DNA of 64,000 nucleotides from the NCBI RefSeq assembly GCF_025717675.1, contig NZ_JAJIRT010000003.1, positions 124,001 through 188,000 on the forward strand, written 5' to 3'. The position numbers and the translations under genes were made by a program. The stretch is from Paucibacter sp. DJ2R-2. GTDB lineage: Bacteria > Pseudomonadota > Gammaproteobacteria > Burkholderiales > Burkholderiaceae_C. The stretch's first letter is position 1. Every line of letters starts with the position of its first letter. Under the pieces are notes generated by a model. That model saw only the letters and a list, made by a program, of their open reading frames with translations, had not been told where the DNA came from and did no database searches. Shown piece by piece: positions 28,938 to 37,203 of the stretch.

Positions 28938-29713
28938 TCACCCAGTCGATTGATGCCCGGCCAGCCGGCCACGCGCCTGTCCAGTGCCCACAGCCTTTCG
29001 TGCCAGCGTGGGTGGCGTTCGGCCAACCACGTCAAATAGGGCGGCGGCACAAAGACACAGAGGCCACGCTGCACTTCCAATTCGAAGTGCGATGCAAAGG
29101 CGGCATGGAACTCTCTTGGCGTGTAGTAACGCGTCCAAATGGTACGGCCGTTCATGCCCACAGCCACGGTGTCGCGCGCAAAGCGGATGCCCGCGCGTGC
29201 CCAGCGGCGCTGCCGCACATAGTGGGCGATCTCCCAGGGGCAGTAGCGGCCGATGACGGTGAAGACCAAGCGGCCGCCGGGTTTGATGAGCCGCGCGCAT
29301 TGGGCGGCGACGGCTCCCAGGTCAGGAACGCAGTTCAGCGGGCCGAGGTTGGAGTAGGCGCCGTCGAAGCTGGCATCACCTTCCAGGTGTTGCAGCTCGT
29401 GAGCACCGATGGCGCGCGCGTCGACGGCCAGTCCAGCGGCGCGTGCGCGGTCGCGCGTGCGCTCCACCATGCGTTCGGACCAGTCCGTCGCCGTCACAAA
29501 GTGGCCTTGGCTTGCCAAATGCACAGCATCCAGTCCGGTGCCGCAGCCCAAGTCGATGAGCCGGTTGCCCGGCTCGAAGCTGCGTCCCAGCCAGCGCCAC
29601 ATCTCGGCTCGCATGTCCTGGATGGCGGTGTTGTTCCCGCGTGGGCCGTCGTAGTCTGCGGCGACGCTGTCGAAGGCTTCTTGAGTGTCAAGCAATTGGG
29701 TTTGTGTCTTCAT
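28901..29713 (-). CDS. Class I SAM-dependent methyltransferase (opposite strand)
   Basis: A 270-residue methyltransferase. Motif I is LIDLGCGTGLDAVHL (about 53-67) and the post-II acidic residue is in TATDWSERM. LINCVPD-type loops (LGPLNCVPDLGAV) and IKPGGRLVFTVIG follow. The C-terminal third (WARAGIRFARDTV...) carries a variable acceptor domain. It is the only minus-strand gene between the flippase and the second glycosyltransferase: its 3' end overlaps the flippase by 37 bp and its start is 14 bp from the divergent TTG start at 29728. It may represent an inserted or separately regulated cluster member. Confidence 0.87.
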   Translation of the reverse strand: MKTQTQLLDTQEAFDSVAADYDGPRGNNTAIQDMRAEMWRWLGRSFEPGNRLIDLGCGTGLDAVHLASQGHFVTATDWSERMVERTRDRARAAGLAVDARAIGAHELQHLEGDASFDGAYSNLGPLNCVPDLGAVAAQCARLIKPGGRLVFTVIGRYCPWEIAHYVRQRRWARAGIRFARDTVAVGMNGRTIWTRYYTPREFHAAFASHFELEVQRGLCVFVPPPYLTWLAERHPRWHERLWALDRRVAGWPGINRLGDHFLLVMRRRMS

Positions 29714-29727
29714 GCGGAGGGCTCGTT

Positions 29728-30828
29728 TTGAAAATCGCGATCGTGGTGCCAGGCGGTGTGGATCGCTCGGGCGAGGTGCGGGTTGTGCCGGCTTTGTTGG
29801 CTTTGCTCAAGCGCCTTGCCGTGCTGCACGAGGTGCATGTGTTCGCTCTGCGGCAGGAACCTGATCCGGGCCAGTGGTGGCTGTGCGGCGCGCGCGTGCA
29901 CAACATCGGTGGGCCCAGCATGGCGCTGGGTCAGGCCCTTGCCCTGTGGGCCATTGCCAAGGAGCACCGGCGCGGCCGCTTCGAACTCATTCAGTCGATC
30001 TGGTCGGGACCCGCCGGACTCGTGGCTGTGCTTGCAGCAAAGTTGCTCGGGCTGCCGAGTGCGGTGCATGTGGCCGGTGGCGAACTGGTGGCCTTGCACG
30101 ACATCGGCTATGGCGGCCGCCTGGCGTGGCGCGGTCGCCTGCGCGAGGCCCTGGTGCTGCGCGGCGCTGATGTGCTGACGGCGGCCAGCCGGCCGGTGCT
30201 TGATCAATTGGCTGCGCTGGGTCATGCGGGTCAACGCCTGCCGCTGGGCGTGGACCTCGCCGAATTCCCGCTCAGCGAACCACGACCGCGCGTGGTCGGT
30301 GCCGCGCTGCGCCTCGTGCAGGTGGCCAGCCTCAACCGTGTAAAGGACCAGAGCTGCCTGCTGCGTGCTTTGGCGCAAGTGCCGAGGGCTGAGCTCGACG
30401 TGATAGGCGAGGATACCTTGAACGGCGAGATGCAGGCGCTCGCTGCGCAACTGGGGGTCAGCGGTCGTGTGCGCTTTCATGGATTTTTGACTCAGGCTGA
30501 AATGCGGCCGTTGCTGGCGCGAGCGGATCTGTATGTTGTCAGTTCTCGCCACGAAGCTGGCCCGCTTGCCATGCTCGAGGCTGCTGTGCTTGGCGTGCCG
30601 AGCATTGGAACTGCTGTAGGCCATCTGGTCGAGTGGACGCCGCAGGCGGCGCTGGTCGTGGCTCCAGGCGATGTGCAGGGGATGGCGGCACTGATCGCCC
30701 GTGTGAACGGTGATGAGGTCTTGCGGTTGCGGCTGGCGCGTGAAGCTCAGCGCTTGGCGCGCGCCGAAGATGCCGACTTCAGTCATGGCCAGTTCGAGCA
30801 GCTTCATGCCGAGTTGGCCGGTCGATAG
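29728..30828 (+). CDS. Glycosyltransferase, GT4 family (TTG start)
   Basis: A 366-residue GT-B enzyme. I chose TTG 29728, giving LKIAIVVPGGVDRSGEVRV, the usual GT4 opening with the Gly-rich acceptor loop, and preceded by GCGGAGGG. The upstream frame is antisense to the methyltransferase. Donor-site signs: VQVASLNRVKDQSCLLRAL, VRFHGFLTQAEM and SSRHEAGPLAMLEAAVLGVPSIGT, with the conserved acidic residue of the EX7E-type element (E-A-G-P-L-A-M-L-E). Its 3' end overlaps the opposite-strand nucleotidyltransferase-like gene by 25 bp. Together with 26437 it implies at least two sugars. Confidence 0.86.
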   Translation: MKIAIVVPGGVDRSGEVRVVPALLALLKRLAVLHEVHVFALRQEPDPGQWWLCGARVHNIGGPSMALGQALALWAIAKEHRRGRFELIQSIWSGPAGLVAVLAAKLLGLPSAVHVAGGELVALHDIGYGGRLAWRGRLREALVLRGADVLTAASRPVLDQLAALGHAGQRLPLGVDLAEFPLSEPRPRVVGAALRLVQVASLNRVKDQSCLLRALAQVPRAELDVIGEDTLNGEMQALAAQLGVSGRVRFHGFLTQAEMRPLLARADLYVVSSRHEAGPLAMLEAAVLGVPSIGTAVGHLVEWTPQAALVVAPGDVQGMAALIARVNGDEVLRLRLAREAQRLARAEDADFSHGQFEQLHAELAGR

Positions 30829-32057
30829 TTGAGGGCGCGGTGCATGGAATACAGCGTCTGCGCCCGAGGCTGCGCGCCGAGCACAAAGCTCAGCGCTTTG
30901 CGCCAGTGCGGCCGGCGCGTCCAGTCCGAGCTGGCCAGGGAATGCTGGCCTTGCAGCATCATCGCGGTGGCGGCCTGCTCCGGTGGATGCAGCCGCCGCC
31001 ACGCCAGGCCCAGCGCATCGGCAGGCCCGTGCGACCATTCGATGCCCGGCAGCAGCGGAATGTCCAGCCGCGACAGCGACACGTCGGCCAACTGCCAGCC
31101 GCCGCAGGCTCGGCGCAGCCAGGGCGGGCATGCTGCAGACGCTGCAACGATGCTGGGCGTCAGGCGGGCGGTCATCGGCTTAGGGAATTGCAAAGGGAAC
31201 AGTTGCTGCGTCAGTGTCAAAACTGGCAAGGCCCACCAAGCGGCGCGGCCGTCGTTGGCCGGAGCCAGCGCCTCATTCCAATCGGCGGTGCTCATGCGCT
31301 CAGCGAGCTGCGCGATGTCGTGCAATTGGATCAGCCTGACGCTGCGAACACACAGATTGCCCGCTGCGTGCATAAGCAGATGGCGCATCAGCGCTGCGAG
31401 GCTGGAGTACGGGTTCAAGCCTGGTTTGGCACCTGGAGAGAGTAGCCCCGCCGTGATGTCGACCTCGCGCAGTGGCAATGGCTCGCGCACGGCTTCATGA
31501 AGCTCGATCTTGATCGGGTTGTGCTCATGCTCGCCGAAGGCGCGGTCTGCGGCTTGTTGCAGCGGCTCGTAGGCGATGTGGCGCTGCTTGGTGATACCGA
31601 CCGCGTAGCCGGCGGCAAGGATCAGCCTGCCGCTCTCGGCAAGGTCGACCGGCTGAGCCAGCAGGTCCACGTCACTCATGGGGCGTTCGCCTTCCGCGTA
31701 GATACTCAGATTCAGAAGGGCCGAGCCCTTCATTGCCAGCAGCGGCAAACCGGCGTCGCGGGCCGCGTGATGCAGGCATTCCAGCAAGGAGCGCACCTTG
31801 CGCTCGCGCCGGCGCCCCTGCTCGGCCTGTTCGGCCAAAAAGGCCTGCCAGGCCGGCGGCCCCGCCCACTGAAGCCGATTGGCCAGCAGCGCGCTCACGC
31901 CGTGCATGACGGACACGGCCATCGCAGCCCGCCATTCGAAATCACTCCAGGCCGGCGCTTGGTGCGTGGCCTGGGTCAGCTCAGCGGACAGACGCTCCGT
32001 CGTGGCCTTCAGCGCAGCTCGCAGCGCAGATGCCGGCACCGCCGTATCTTTCTCCAT
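30804..32057 (-). CDS. Nucleotidyltransferase-family protein (NTP_transf_5)
   Basis: A 417-residue protein. I prefer ATG 32057, which has a GAAGGAAG ribosome binding site; the frame continues upstream to 32201 but crosses the divergent start at 32086. The polymerase-beta-like nucleotidyltransferase core is LLAMKGSALLNLSIY (Lys110-Gly-Ser), then GERPMSDVDLL with the catalytic-type Asp129-x-Asp131, matching the NTP_transf_5 family. Such proteins are often beside HPr-kinase-like genes in lasso-peptide or surface-glycan loci, as here (28 bp from it, divergent). The nucleotide and acceptor are unknown; phosphotransfer or AMP transfer to the product is possible. Confidence 0.8.
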   Translation of the reverse strand: MEKDTAVPASALRAALKATTERLSAELTQATHQAPAWSDFEWRAAMAVSVMHGVSALLANRLQWAGPPAWQAFLAEQAEQGRRRERKVRSLLECLHHAARDAGLPLLAMKGSALLNLSIYAEGERPMSDVDLLAQPVDLAESGRLILAAGYAVGITKQRHIAYEPLQQAADRAFGEHEHNPIKIELHEAVREPLPLREVDITAGLLSPGAKPGLNPYSSLAALMRHLLMHAAGNLCVRSVRLIQLHDIAQLAERMSTADWNEALAPANDGRAAWWALPVLTLTQQLFPLQFPKPMTARLTPSIVAASAACPPWLRRACGGWQLADVSLSRLDIPLLPGIEWSHGPADALGLAWRRLHPPEQAATAMMLQGQHSLASSDWTRRPHWRKALSFVLGAQPRAQTLYSMHRALNYRPANSA

Positions 32058-32085
32058 CTCAACTTCCTTCACGGACGACTCCTTC

Positions 32086-33093
32086 ATGAGCACCTGGCGC
32101 CCCGATCCCCGGCAGATTGCCGACCCGTTTGCCGAACAAGCCTCCTTGCCCCTGCGGCACCGCTTCACTCTGCTCGGCGCTGACGTCGAGTTCTGCAGCA
32201 ACAGTGCCGAACTGCTTGCCCTCGCGGATGAGGCCTACGCCGGTTTGCCGGCGCATGCGATGGGCGGGCCGGCGCTGCAGGTCGAGCTTCGATTGGTGCA
32301 AGAAGGCGCAGAGTTCAGCCGTGAGCCGCCCTCTGCACGCATGTTGGGCGGAGCCGGCTTGTTGGGCGCAGCTATGGATGCGAACAACCTGGCGCTGGTG
32401 AATACAGCCGCCGGTCGCGCCGTCGTGCAGGTGTCGCGTGCGCTCCTGGCGTGGCCCTATCACGTGCGCTATGAACTCATCGAGTTCGCCGTTTTCACGC
32501 TGGCCTGCCGGACACAAGGGCAGTTGGCTTTGCATGCGGGCTGCGTGGGTCTGGGCGGCATTGGCGCGCTGTTGATCGGTGAGAGCGGCGCCGGTAAATC
32601 GACTTTGACCCTGCACGCGCTGGGCGAGGGACTGGACTTCCTGACCGAGGATGCCAGCTTCGTCGATCCGCTGACGCTGCGCGCGACGGGCATCGCGAAT
32701 TTCCTGCACCTGCGCCAGGACGCGTTGCGCTGGGTGGACGATGCAGCGCAGCGCCAACGCATCCAAGCCGCACCGGTCATCCGCCGACGCAGCGGCGTCG
32801 AGAAATACGAACTGAATCTGCGCGGAGGCTGGGCGTCGCTGGCCGCAGAGCCGCTGCGCTTGGCGCATCTGGTGTTCGCGGCGCCGGAGCCGGCGGGCGA
32901 CGGCGAACTGCTGCGGCGCCTCGACGCCGATGAACTTTTCCATCGCCTGCAGCAGAGCCAGCCCTATGCGGCCGGCCAGCCCGGCTGGGCTGTGTTTGCC
33001 CAACGCTGCGCGCGGCTTCATGGCTGGGAGCTGCGCCGCGGCAGCCATCCTCGTGGCGGGGCGCTGGCCGTGAAGGGGTTGCTCATGGCATGA
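32086..33093 (+). CDS. HPr-kinase-like (HprK-related) protein
   Basis: A 335-residue P-loop protein from ATG 32086. The C-terminal half has HAGCVGLGGIGALLIGESGAGKST with Walker A at 165-173, followed by LDFLTEDASFVD, the acidic strand that follows Walker A in HPr kinase/phosphorylase. The N-terminal 140 residues are not the usual HprK N-domain, so it is an HprK-related protein rather than a true HPr kinase, and there is no ptsH beside it. Family relatives phosphorylate peptides (for example lasso-peptide tailoring) or act in HprK-related cassettes with an NTP_transf_5 protein. No PqqD-like gene was found. It overlaps the next minus-strand gene by 11 bp. Confidence 0.8.
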   Translation: MSTWRPDPRQIADPFAEQASLPLRHRFTLLGADVEFCSNSAELLALADEAYAGLPAHAMGGPALQVELRLVQEGAEFSREPPSARMLGGAGLLGAAMDANNLALVNTAAGRAVVQVSRALLAWPYHVRYELIEFAVFTLACRTQGQLALHAGCVGLGGIGALLIGESGAGKSTLTLHALGEGLDFLTEDASFVDPLTLRATGIANFLHLRQDALRWVDDAAQRQRIQAAPVIRRRSGVEKYELNLRGGWASLAAEPLRLAHLVFAAPEPAGDGELLRRLDADELFHRLQQSQPYAAGQPGWAVFAQRCARLHGWELRRGSHPRGGALAVKGLLMA

Positions 33094-34480
33094 GAGCCGC
33101 AGCCGGTTGCAGGGTGTCGATCAGCTGGGACCAGCGGCGCCTGATTTCGTCGCCCGCGTGCTGGCGAACTGAGGCGTCCAATCGGCCCAGATCCACCTGT
33201 TCATGCAAGAGATCGCGCACGGCGCGGTAGACCTCGGTGCTGAAACTGCCGCGGAACATCATGGCCAGCTCGGCGCTGTCGTCCCAATGGGTCTTGCTGC
33301 CCAGCTGGGCCTTGACCTGCTCGTGAAAGCTTGTTCCTGGCAGCGGGTAGGAGACGCTGACGCCGATGTGGTCGGGCCGGGCCTCCTCGATCAGCTGGCG
33401 AGTCTGCAGCAGTTCAGGCAGGCCTTCGCCGAGATAGCCGAGCTGGATGAAGAAGCCCACGCCCACGCCTGCCGCCTGCAAGTCCCGTCGGGCTTGCAGG
33501 ATCTCTTCCACCGTGGTGCCTTTGTTCATGGCGTCCAACACCTTCTGACTGCCGCTCTCGGCGCCAATCCAGGCCTCGCGGCAACCGGCATCGGCCAGAG
33601 CCCGGGCCATGGCCTCGGTGATCAGGTCGGCCCGGGTCTGGATGGAGAAGGGGATGCCGCCGCCGAGCCTCGCCAGCTCGGCCGCGAACTGTTCTACCCA
33701 GTCGACGCGGAAGCCGAAGATGTCGTCGGCGAACCAGATGTGATCCGGGGCGAAGCGCTCCTTCAGCTCCACCATTTCCGCGGCTACGGCCGCAGCGCTG
33801 CGCTGTTGGTATCGCTGGCCCCAGATGGGCTTGGCGCACCAGGAGCAGCGAAAAGAACAGCCTTTGGATGCGGCCATATTGAGACCGAAGTGGCCATGGG
33901 CTGCCACCCAGGTGGTGCGATAGCGCTCGATGTCAACGAGTTCCCAGGCGACCGGTGCTTCAAGCTCAGTGGTCTCTTTGCGTCTGAAGTTGATCGGCTG
34001 CTCGAGCCCGGCGACAAGGTCCGCGTCGCTCAGTCTAGGTCTATCCTGCAGGCGCTGCAGCAGCGCTGGAAGCACGTCAAGCCCTTCTCCGCGGAGTACC
34101 ACGTCCGCACCTGCGTTCCGGTAAACCTCGGGCGCGTCACTGGCGTCAGAGCCAGCCACGACGATGCGCGCTCCGGACTGGCGGCCGCTGGCGATCATCT
34201 GGCAAGCGGCCTCGCGCATCTTGGCCAGGCACATCTTGCTGAGGTAGTTGTAGTTGTCCTCGTACAGCAGCACAACCTCGGGCTGTGTGGCAGCGATTTT
34301 GTCGTCGAAGTCCTGCGTGCCAGCCGCCAGCATCGCGTCGAAGAGGGTGACCTCATGGCCGAGGCGCTGCAGCAATGCTGCAACTTGCAAAGTCGCAAGC
34401 GGAGGGTAGGGCTTAGCGCGTTCGAACTGCTTGTTGTCGAAGCGCAGGAAGAAACTGTGGGCGACCAGGATGGAAAGCAC
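33083..34480 (-). CDS. B12-binding-type radical SAM protein (second)
   Basis: A 465-residue protein starting at GTG 34480 (AAAGGTGAC site); TTG 34537 would add 19 residues without family features. The N-terminal cobalamin-type domain (about 1-140) contains YPPLATLQVAALLQRLGHEV. The radical SAM cluster is Cys208-x3-Cys212-x2-Cys215 (CSFRCSWC). WFADDIFGF and WIGAESGSQKVLDAMNKGT are typical of this superfamily, as is LGYLGEG. It is the outer boundary of the tailoring cluster, convergent with the HprK-like gene. The 1-kb spacing of its promoter from 34902 suggests independent transcription. Confidence 0.87.
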   Translation of the reverse strand: MLSILVAHSFFLRFDNKQFERAKPYPPLATLQVAALLQRLGHEVTLFDAMLAAGTQDFDDKIAATQPEVVLLYEDNYNYLSKMCLAKMREAACQMIASGRQSGARIVVAGSDASDAPEVYRNAGADVVLRGEGLDVLPALLQRLQDRPRLSDADLVAGLEQPINFRRKETTELEAPVAWELVDIERYRTTWVAAHGHFGLNMAASKGCSFRCSWCAKPIWGQRYQQRSAAAVAAEMVELKERFAPDHIWFADDIFGFRVDWVEQFAAELARLGGGIPFSIQTRADLITEAMARALADAGCREAWIGAESGSQKVLDAMNKGTTVEEILQARRDLQAAGVGVGFFIQLGYLGEGLPELLQTRQLIEEARPDHIGVSVSYPLPGTSFHEQVKAQLGSKTHWDDSAELAMMFRGSFSTEVYRAVRDLLHEQVDLGRLDASVRQHAGDEIRRRWSQLIDTLQPAAALMP

Positions 34481-35090
34481 GCCGTCACCTTTCGTGAAGT
34501 CGGCCTGTATGTCCCTGCTGGTTGCCTGCAGGTTCAATGGGCCTGCAATCGTGTTGCTTCATTGGAACCGCAATTAGCTATGAGTTCGATTCAATGTGCC
34601 GTGAACGGTGGTCAATCCAAGAGCCTTCTGGGGAACTTGCAGGTCAGGGTGATTTTCACTTTCGTGATGGGAGTTCCAATTCGTGTGGATATGTGGAATC
34701 ATGGTTTCCCTTGTTGTTCTTGGCGTTGCAGGCAATTTGATTGGGTAAGGGACTGCGCTTATCTTGCCCACATCACGTCGGGTCGTATCGGTGACACTGT
34801 GCTGGCCAAGCTCGGAAAGCTGCTGCTCGTGTCCTGCACTTTTCGGAAACAGTAGCAGCCACCTCAGCGTCTGTTGACGTTTCAAACCGTAGAGAGACTC
34901 TATGTCTGAGAACTGGGAAAGATGCGATCGACCTTGCGCAATGGCCGTGGACTCTGACCACGGCGACGGCGATTCTCAAATCGGAGGTGCGCCCCAACGC
35001 TTTCACGGATGGGCTTTAGGCTGTAGCAAAGGAAGGTATCGGGCCGGCGCGAGTGCCACATGTCGTGATGAAGGTGGGCGCCTACTGCCG
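34481..35090. other. 610-bp divergent interval with palindrome copy 3
   Basis: Contains the 5' region of the radical SAM gene (minus) and the solute-binding gene (plus). The frame from ATG 34902 to 35090 would add 63 residues (Arg/Gly/Cys-rich, no signal) to the solute-binding protein; I treat it as untranslated or uncertain. The palindrome at 34695-34709 lies between the two genes. Confidence 0.45.
34695..34709. promoter_or_regulatory. Imperfect palindrome GGAATCATGGTTTCC, copy 3
   Basis: Differs by one base from the copies at 7246 and 14302, and is preceded by CCAATTCG at the same distance as CCGATTGT in the other two. It is about 390 bp upstream of the solute-binding gene and 215 bp upstream of the radical SAM start on the other strand, and not beside an MCP. 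Confidence 0.45.
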
Positions 35091-35852
35091 GTGCTCAAGC
35101 ACATCGCCATTTGGGGCTTGCAGGCACTCCTGGTGTTTTTCGTACCGCCGGCACATGCAGACGCGGGAATCTTGGTTGTTTACGCTGAGCAGTATCGGCC
35201 GTACTCGTGGCAGGAAGGAACTCAGGTCCAGGGTCTTGAGGTTGAGCTCGCCGAAGAAATTCTGCAGCGTCGCATGGGTCTGGCTGTCGAGCACCGTGTA
35301 CTCCCCTGGGCCAGAGCACAAGCTGATGTGTCCATGGGAAATGCGGACTTCTTCTTTGCGGTCGAGACGCCAGATAGAAATCTGTTTTCCCGACCTATCG
35401 GCGGCGGCTTGATTCCTTGGCGCGCCAGTGTGTTCGTACGAGCCAAAGATGGCGAGGAACTGTCGGGTGCAGCGGTCAGCCTAGAGGCTCTATGCAGTCC
35501 AAAGACTGGCGCAGTCAGAGGAAATGGCTGGGTAAGAAAGCACTTGCCCTGCGGGACGCTTTCTTTTGCAAACAGTCCACAAGCGCTGGTTCGAATGCTT
35601 CTTTTGAAGAGAACCGATTTGATTGTCGACGACGGCCTGATGCTCAGAAGCACGGCCAGGCAACTTCAGGTTGAGAACGATTTGCTCGAGATTCCACTTA
35701 AAGGGGAATCGGTATCAATTCAGTTTCGAATCAGCCTGAAGAGCCAACACCAAGCCCTGATCCCTCAGCTAGAAAAGGCGATAGACACCATGCGAGTCGA
35801 CGGCACCCTGAAGAAAATACTTGGTCGATATGCAGAGCCACTTCGCCCGTGA
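35091..35852 (+). CDS. Periplasmic solute-binding protein, family 3-like
   Basis: A 253-residue exported protein starting at GTG 35091, which gives a clean signal peptide (VLKHIAIWGLQALLVFFVPPAHADA). The longer ATG at 34902 would bury that signal after 63 unusual residues. The mature protein shows the bacterial extracellular solute-binding family 3 pattern: YRPYSWQEGTQVQGLEVELAEEILQRR, ...ALVRMLLLKRTDLIVDDGLML and a C-terminal KILGRYAEPL. The substrate is probably an amino acid or small organic ion. No ABC permease or ATPase is next to it, so it may be an orphan receptor protein or serve the diguanylate cyclase on the other strand. Confidence 0.75.
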   Translation: MLKHIAIWGLQALLVFFVPPAHADAGILVVYAEQYRPYSWQEGTQVQGLEVELAEEILQRRMGLAVEHRVLPWARAQADVSMGNADFFFAVETPDRNLFSRPIGGGLIPWRASVFVRAKDGEELSGAAVSLEALCSPKTGAVRGNGWVRKHLPCGTLSFANSPQALVRMLLLKRTDLIVDDGLMLRSTARQLQVENDLLEIPLKGESVSIQFRISLKSQHQALIPQLEKAIDTMRVDGTLKKILGRYAEPLRP

Positions 35853-35946
35853 TGGTGCGAACAGATTTTTCGCGGCTGTGAAATTTTTCTGTGGCTGTGA
35901 GCATTCAATGGGTGGGGTACTGACTTGTCGAACCCCCGCACAAAGT

Positions 35947-37203
35947 TCACTTTACGCTGGAGGCTGCTGACACCGCATGAACTACGGTTCTATTGCGCCC
36001 GGTGGATTTCGCTTGATACATGGCTTGGTCCGCTTGAGCAATCAGTTCGTCGACATCGCTCCGGGTGGGCGCGCCTTCAGAGCTAGACACACCAACACTT
36101 ATCGTGAGTGGTTCGCATCCAGCAGGTACTTCGACCCTCTCCAGTTGAAGCGCCTGATGCAGTCTCATCATCACTGCAACTGCACCCTGTGCACTCGTCT
36201 CGGGAAGAATGATCAAGAACTCTTCGCCGCCCCAGCGCCCAACAATGTCGGAGGTTCTCAGCTCGCGATTCAGCAGCGCTGCAGTGGTTCGCAATACCTC
36301 GTCGCCTTGCTTGTGTCCGCCTAAGTCGTTGATGCGCTTGAAGTGATCGATGTCAACAAATGCGAGGCCGAGGACTTTGCCACTGCGTTCATGTCGCGCC
36401 CATTCGCCACGCAAGATCCTTGCTGTCTCAAAGCGGTTGAGAAGCCCAGTGAGGCTATCGGTTGTGGCGACCTTCTTCATGCTTTTCAGCAGACGAGAGA
36501 CATACAGACCCAGGAATGAAATGTTGACAGCACCAGCAACAGATATGACGAAAACAAAGAGGCCCAAACGGGAGTCGCTCGAAGGGACTTCAGTCTTGGA
36601 TACCCCTGATCCGACAAAAAACGCGATGGTCTTAACAGCCAGAAGCAGCGCATACAGGATGCTCGGAAGCAGCGCTATCAGCCCGGCCGTCCCGAACTCT
36701 CGACGCAGAGGTCGAGCAAACATTGCAGCTCCAATGGCGCAAAACGCAATGGCGCTCCCATTGAGGCTGATGACTTGTGCTGTTTGCTCGCGCAGCATTG
36801 CGAGGGGATTGAGCGCAATTATTGAGAACGCTGCTAAGAGGCAGATCCAGATCCAAGCGAATCGAACACGTTCGTTCAAGAAGTGGTCAACGCCCGCGTT
36901 GGAAAGCGCGTAGCCCCAAATGGCGAGAAGCAGGCTCAGGGCACCGACGCCCCCCGAATTCCATGTCATCGAAAGAGCGAAGAGCGCTATCGACAGTGCT
37001 TGAAACAGGGCATAGAGGGCCCAGTAGGAGCTCGAAACACGGCGCCGTTTGTCCACGCAGGCTATGCCTGCCCAGGCTACGGCATAAACGAGAAATTGCG
37101 CGCCAACAACTATGGCCAGATCGTCGCGCATAAGGGAGATGTCCAAGCTTTGATAGATGAAATTAATCGTAGCTGGTCGGCACTGAACTTGGGTCGGCAG
37201 CAT
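35947..37203 (-). CDS. Membrane diguanylate cyclase (GGDEF)
   Basis: A 418-residue cyclic-di-GMP synthase. I chose ATG 37203 (GAGCGAGG site); GTG 37230 is 9 codons upstream. The N-terminal 235 residues hold about seven hydrophobic helices, a MASE-like sensor of unidentified subtype. The GGDEF domain (about 250-405) has TDSLTGLLNR, VDIDHFKRIND, and the active signature GGEEF at 325-329. An allosteric inhibition site, Arg316-x-x-Asp319, sits five residues before it. No EAL domain. It converges with the solute-binding gene. Signal unknown. Confidence 0.95.
   Translation of the reverse strand: MLPTQVQCRPATINFIYQSLDISLMRDDLAIVVGAQFLVYAVAWAGIACVDKRRRVSSSYWALYALFQALSIALFALSMTWNSGGVGALSLLLAIWGYALSNAGVDHFLNERVRFAWIWICLLAAFSIIALNPLAMLREQTAQVISLNGSAIAFCAIGAAMFARPLRREFGTAGLIALLPSILYALLLAVKTIAFFVGSGVSKTEVPSSDSRLGLFVFVISVAGAVNISFLGLYVSRLLKSMKKVATTDSLTGLLNRFETARILRGEWARHERSGKVLGLAFVDIDHFKRINDLGGHKQGDEVLRTTAALLNRELRTSDIVGRWGGEEFLIILPETSAQGAVAVMMRLHQALQLERVEVPAGCEPLTISVGVSSSEGAPTRSDVDELIAQADQAMYQAKSTGRNRTVVHAVSAASSVK

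Noticed and set aside
33203-34855. 550-codon plus-strand frame antisense to the B12-type radical SAM gene
   Set aside because: Fully opposes a gene with an intact radical SAM motif and gives a low-information translation.
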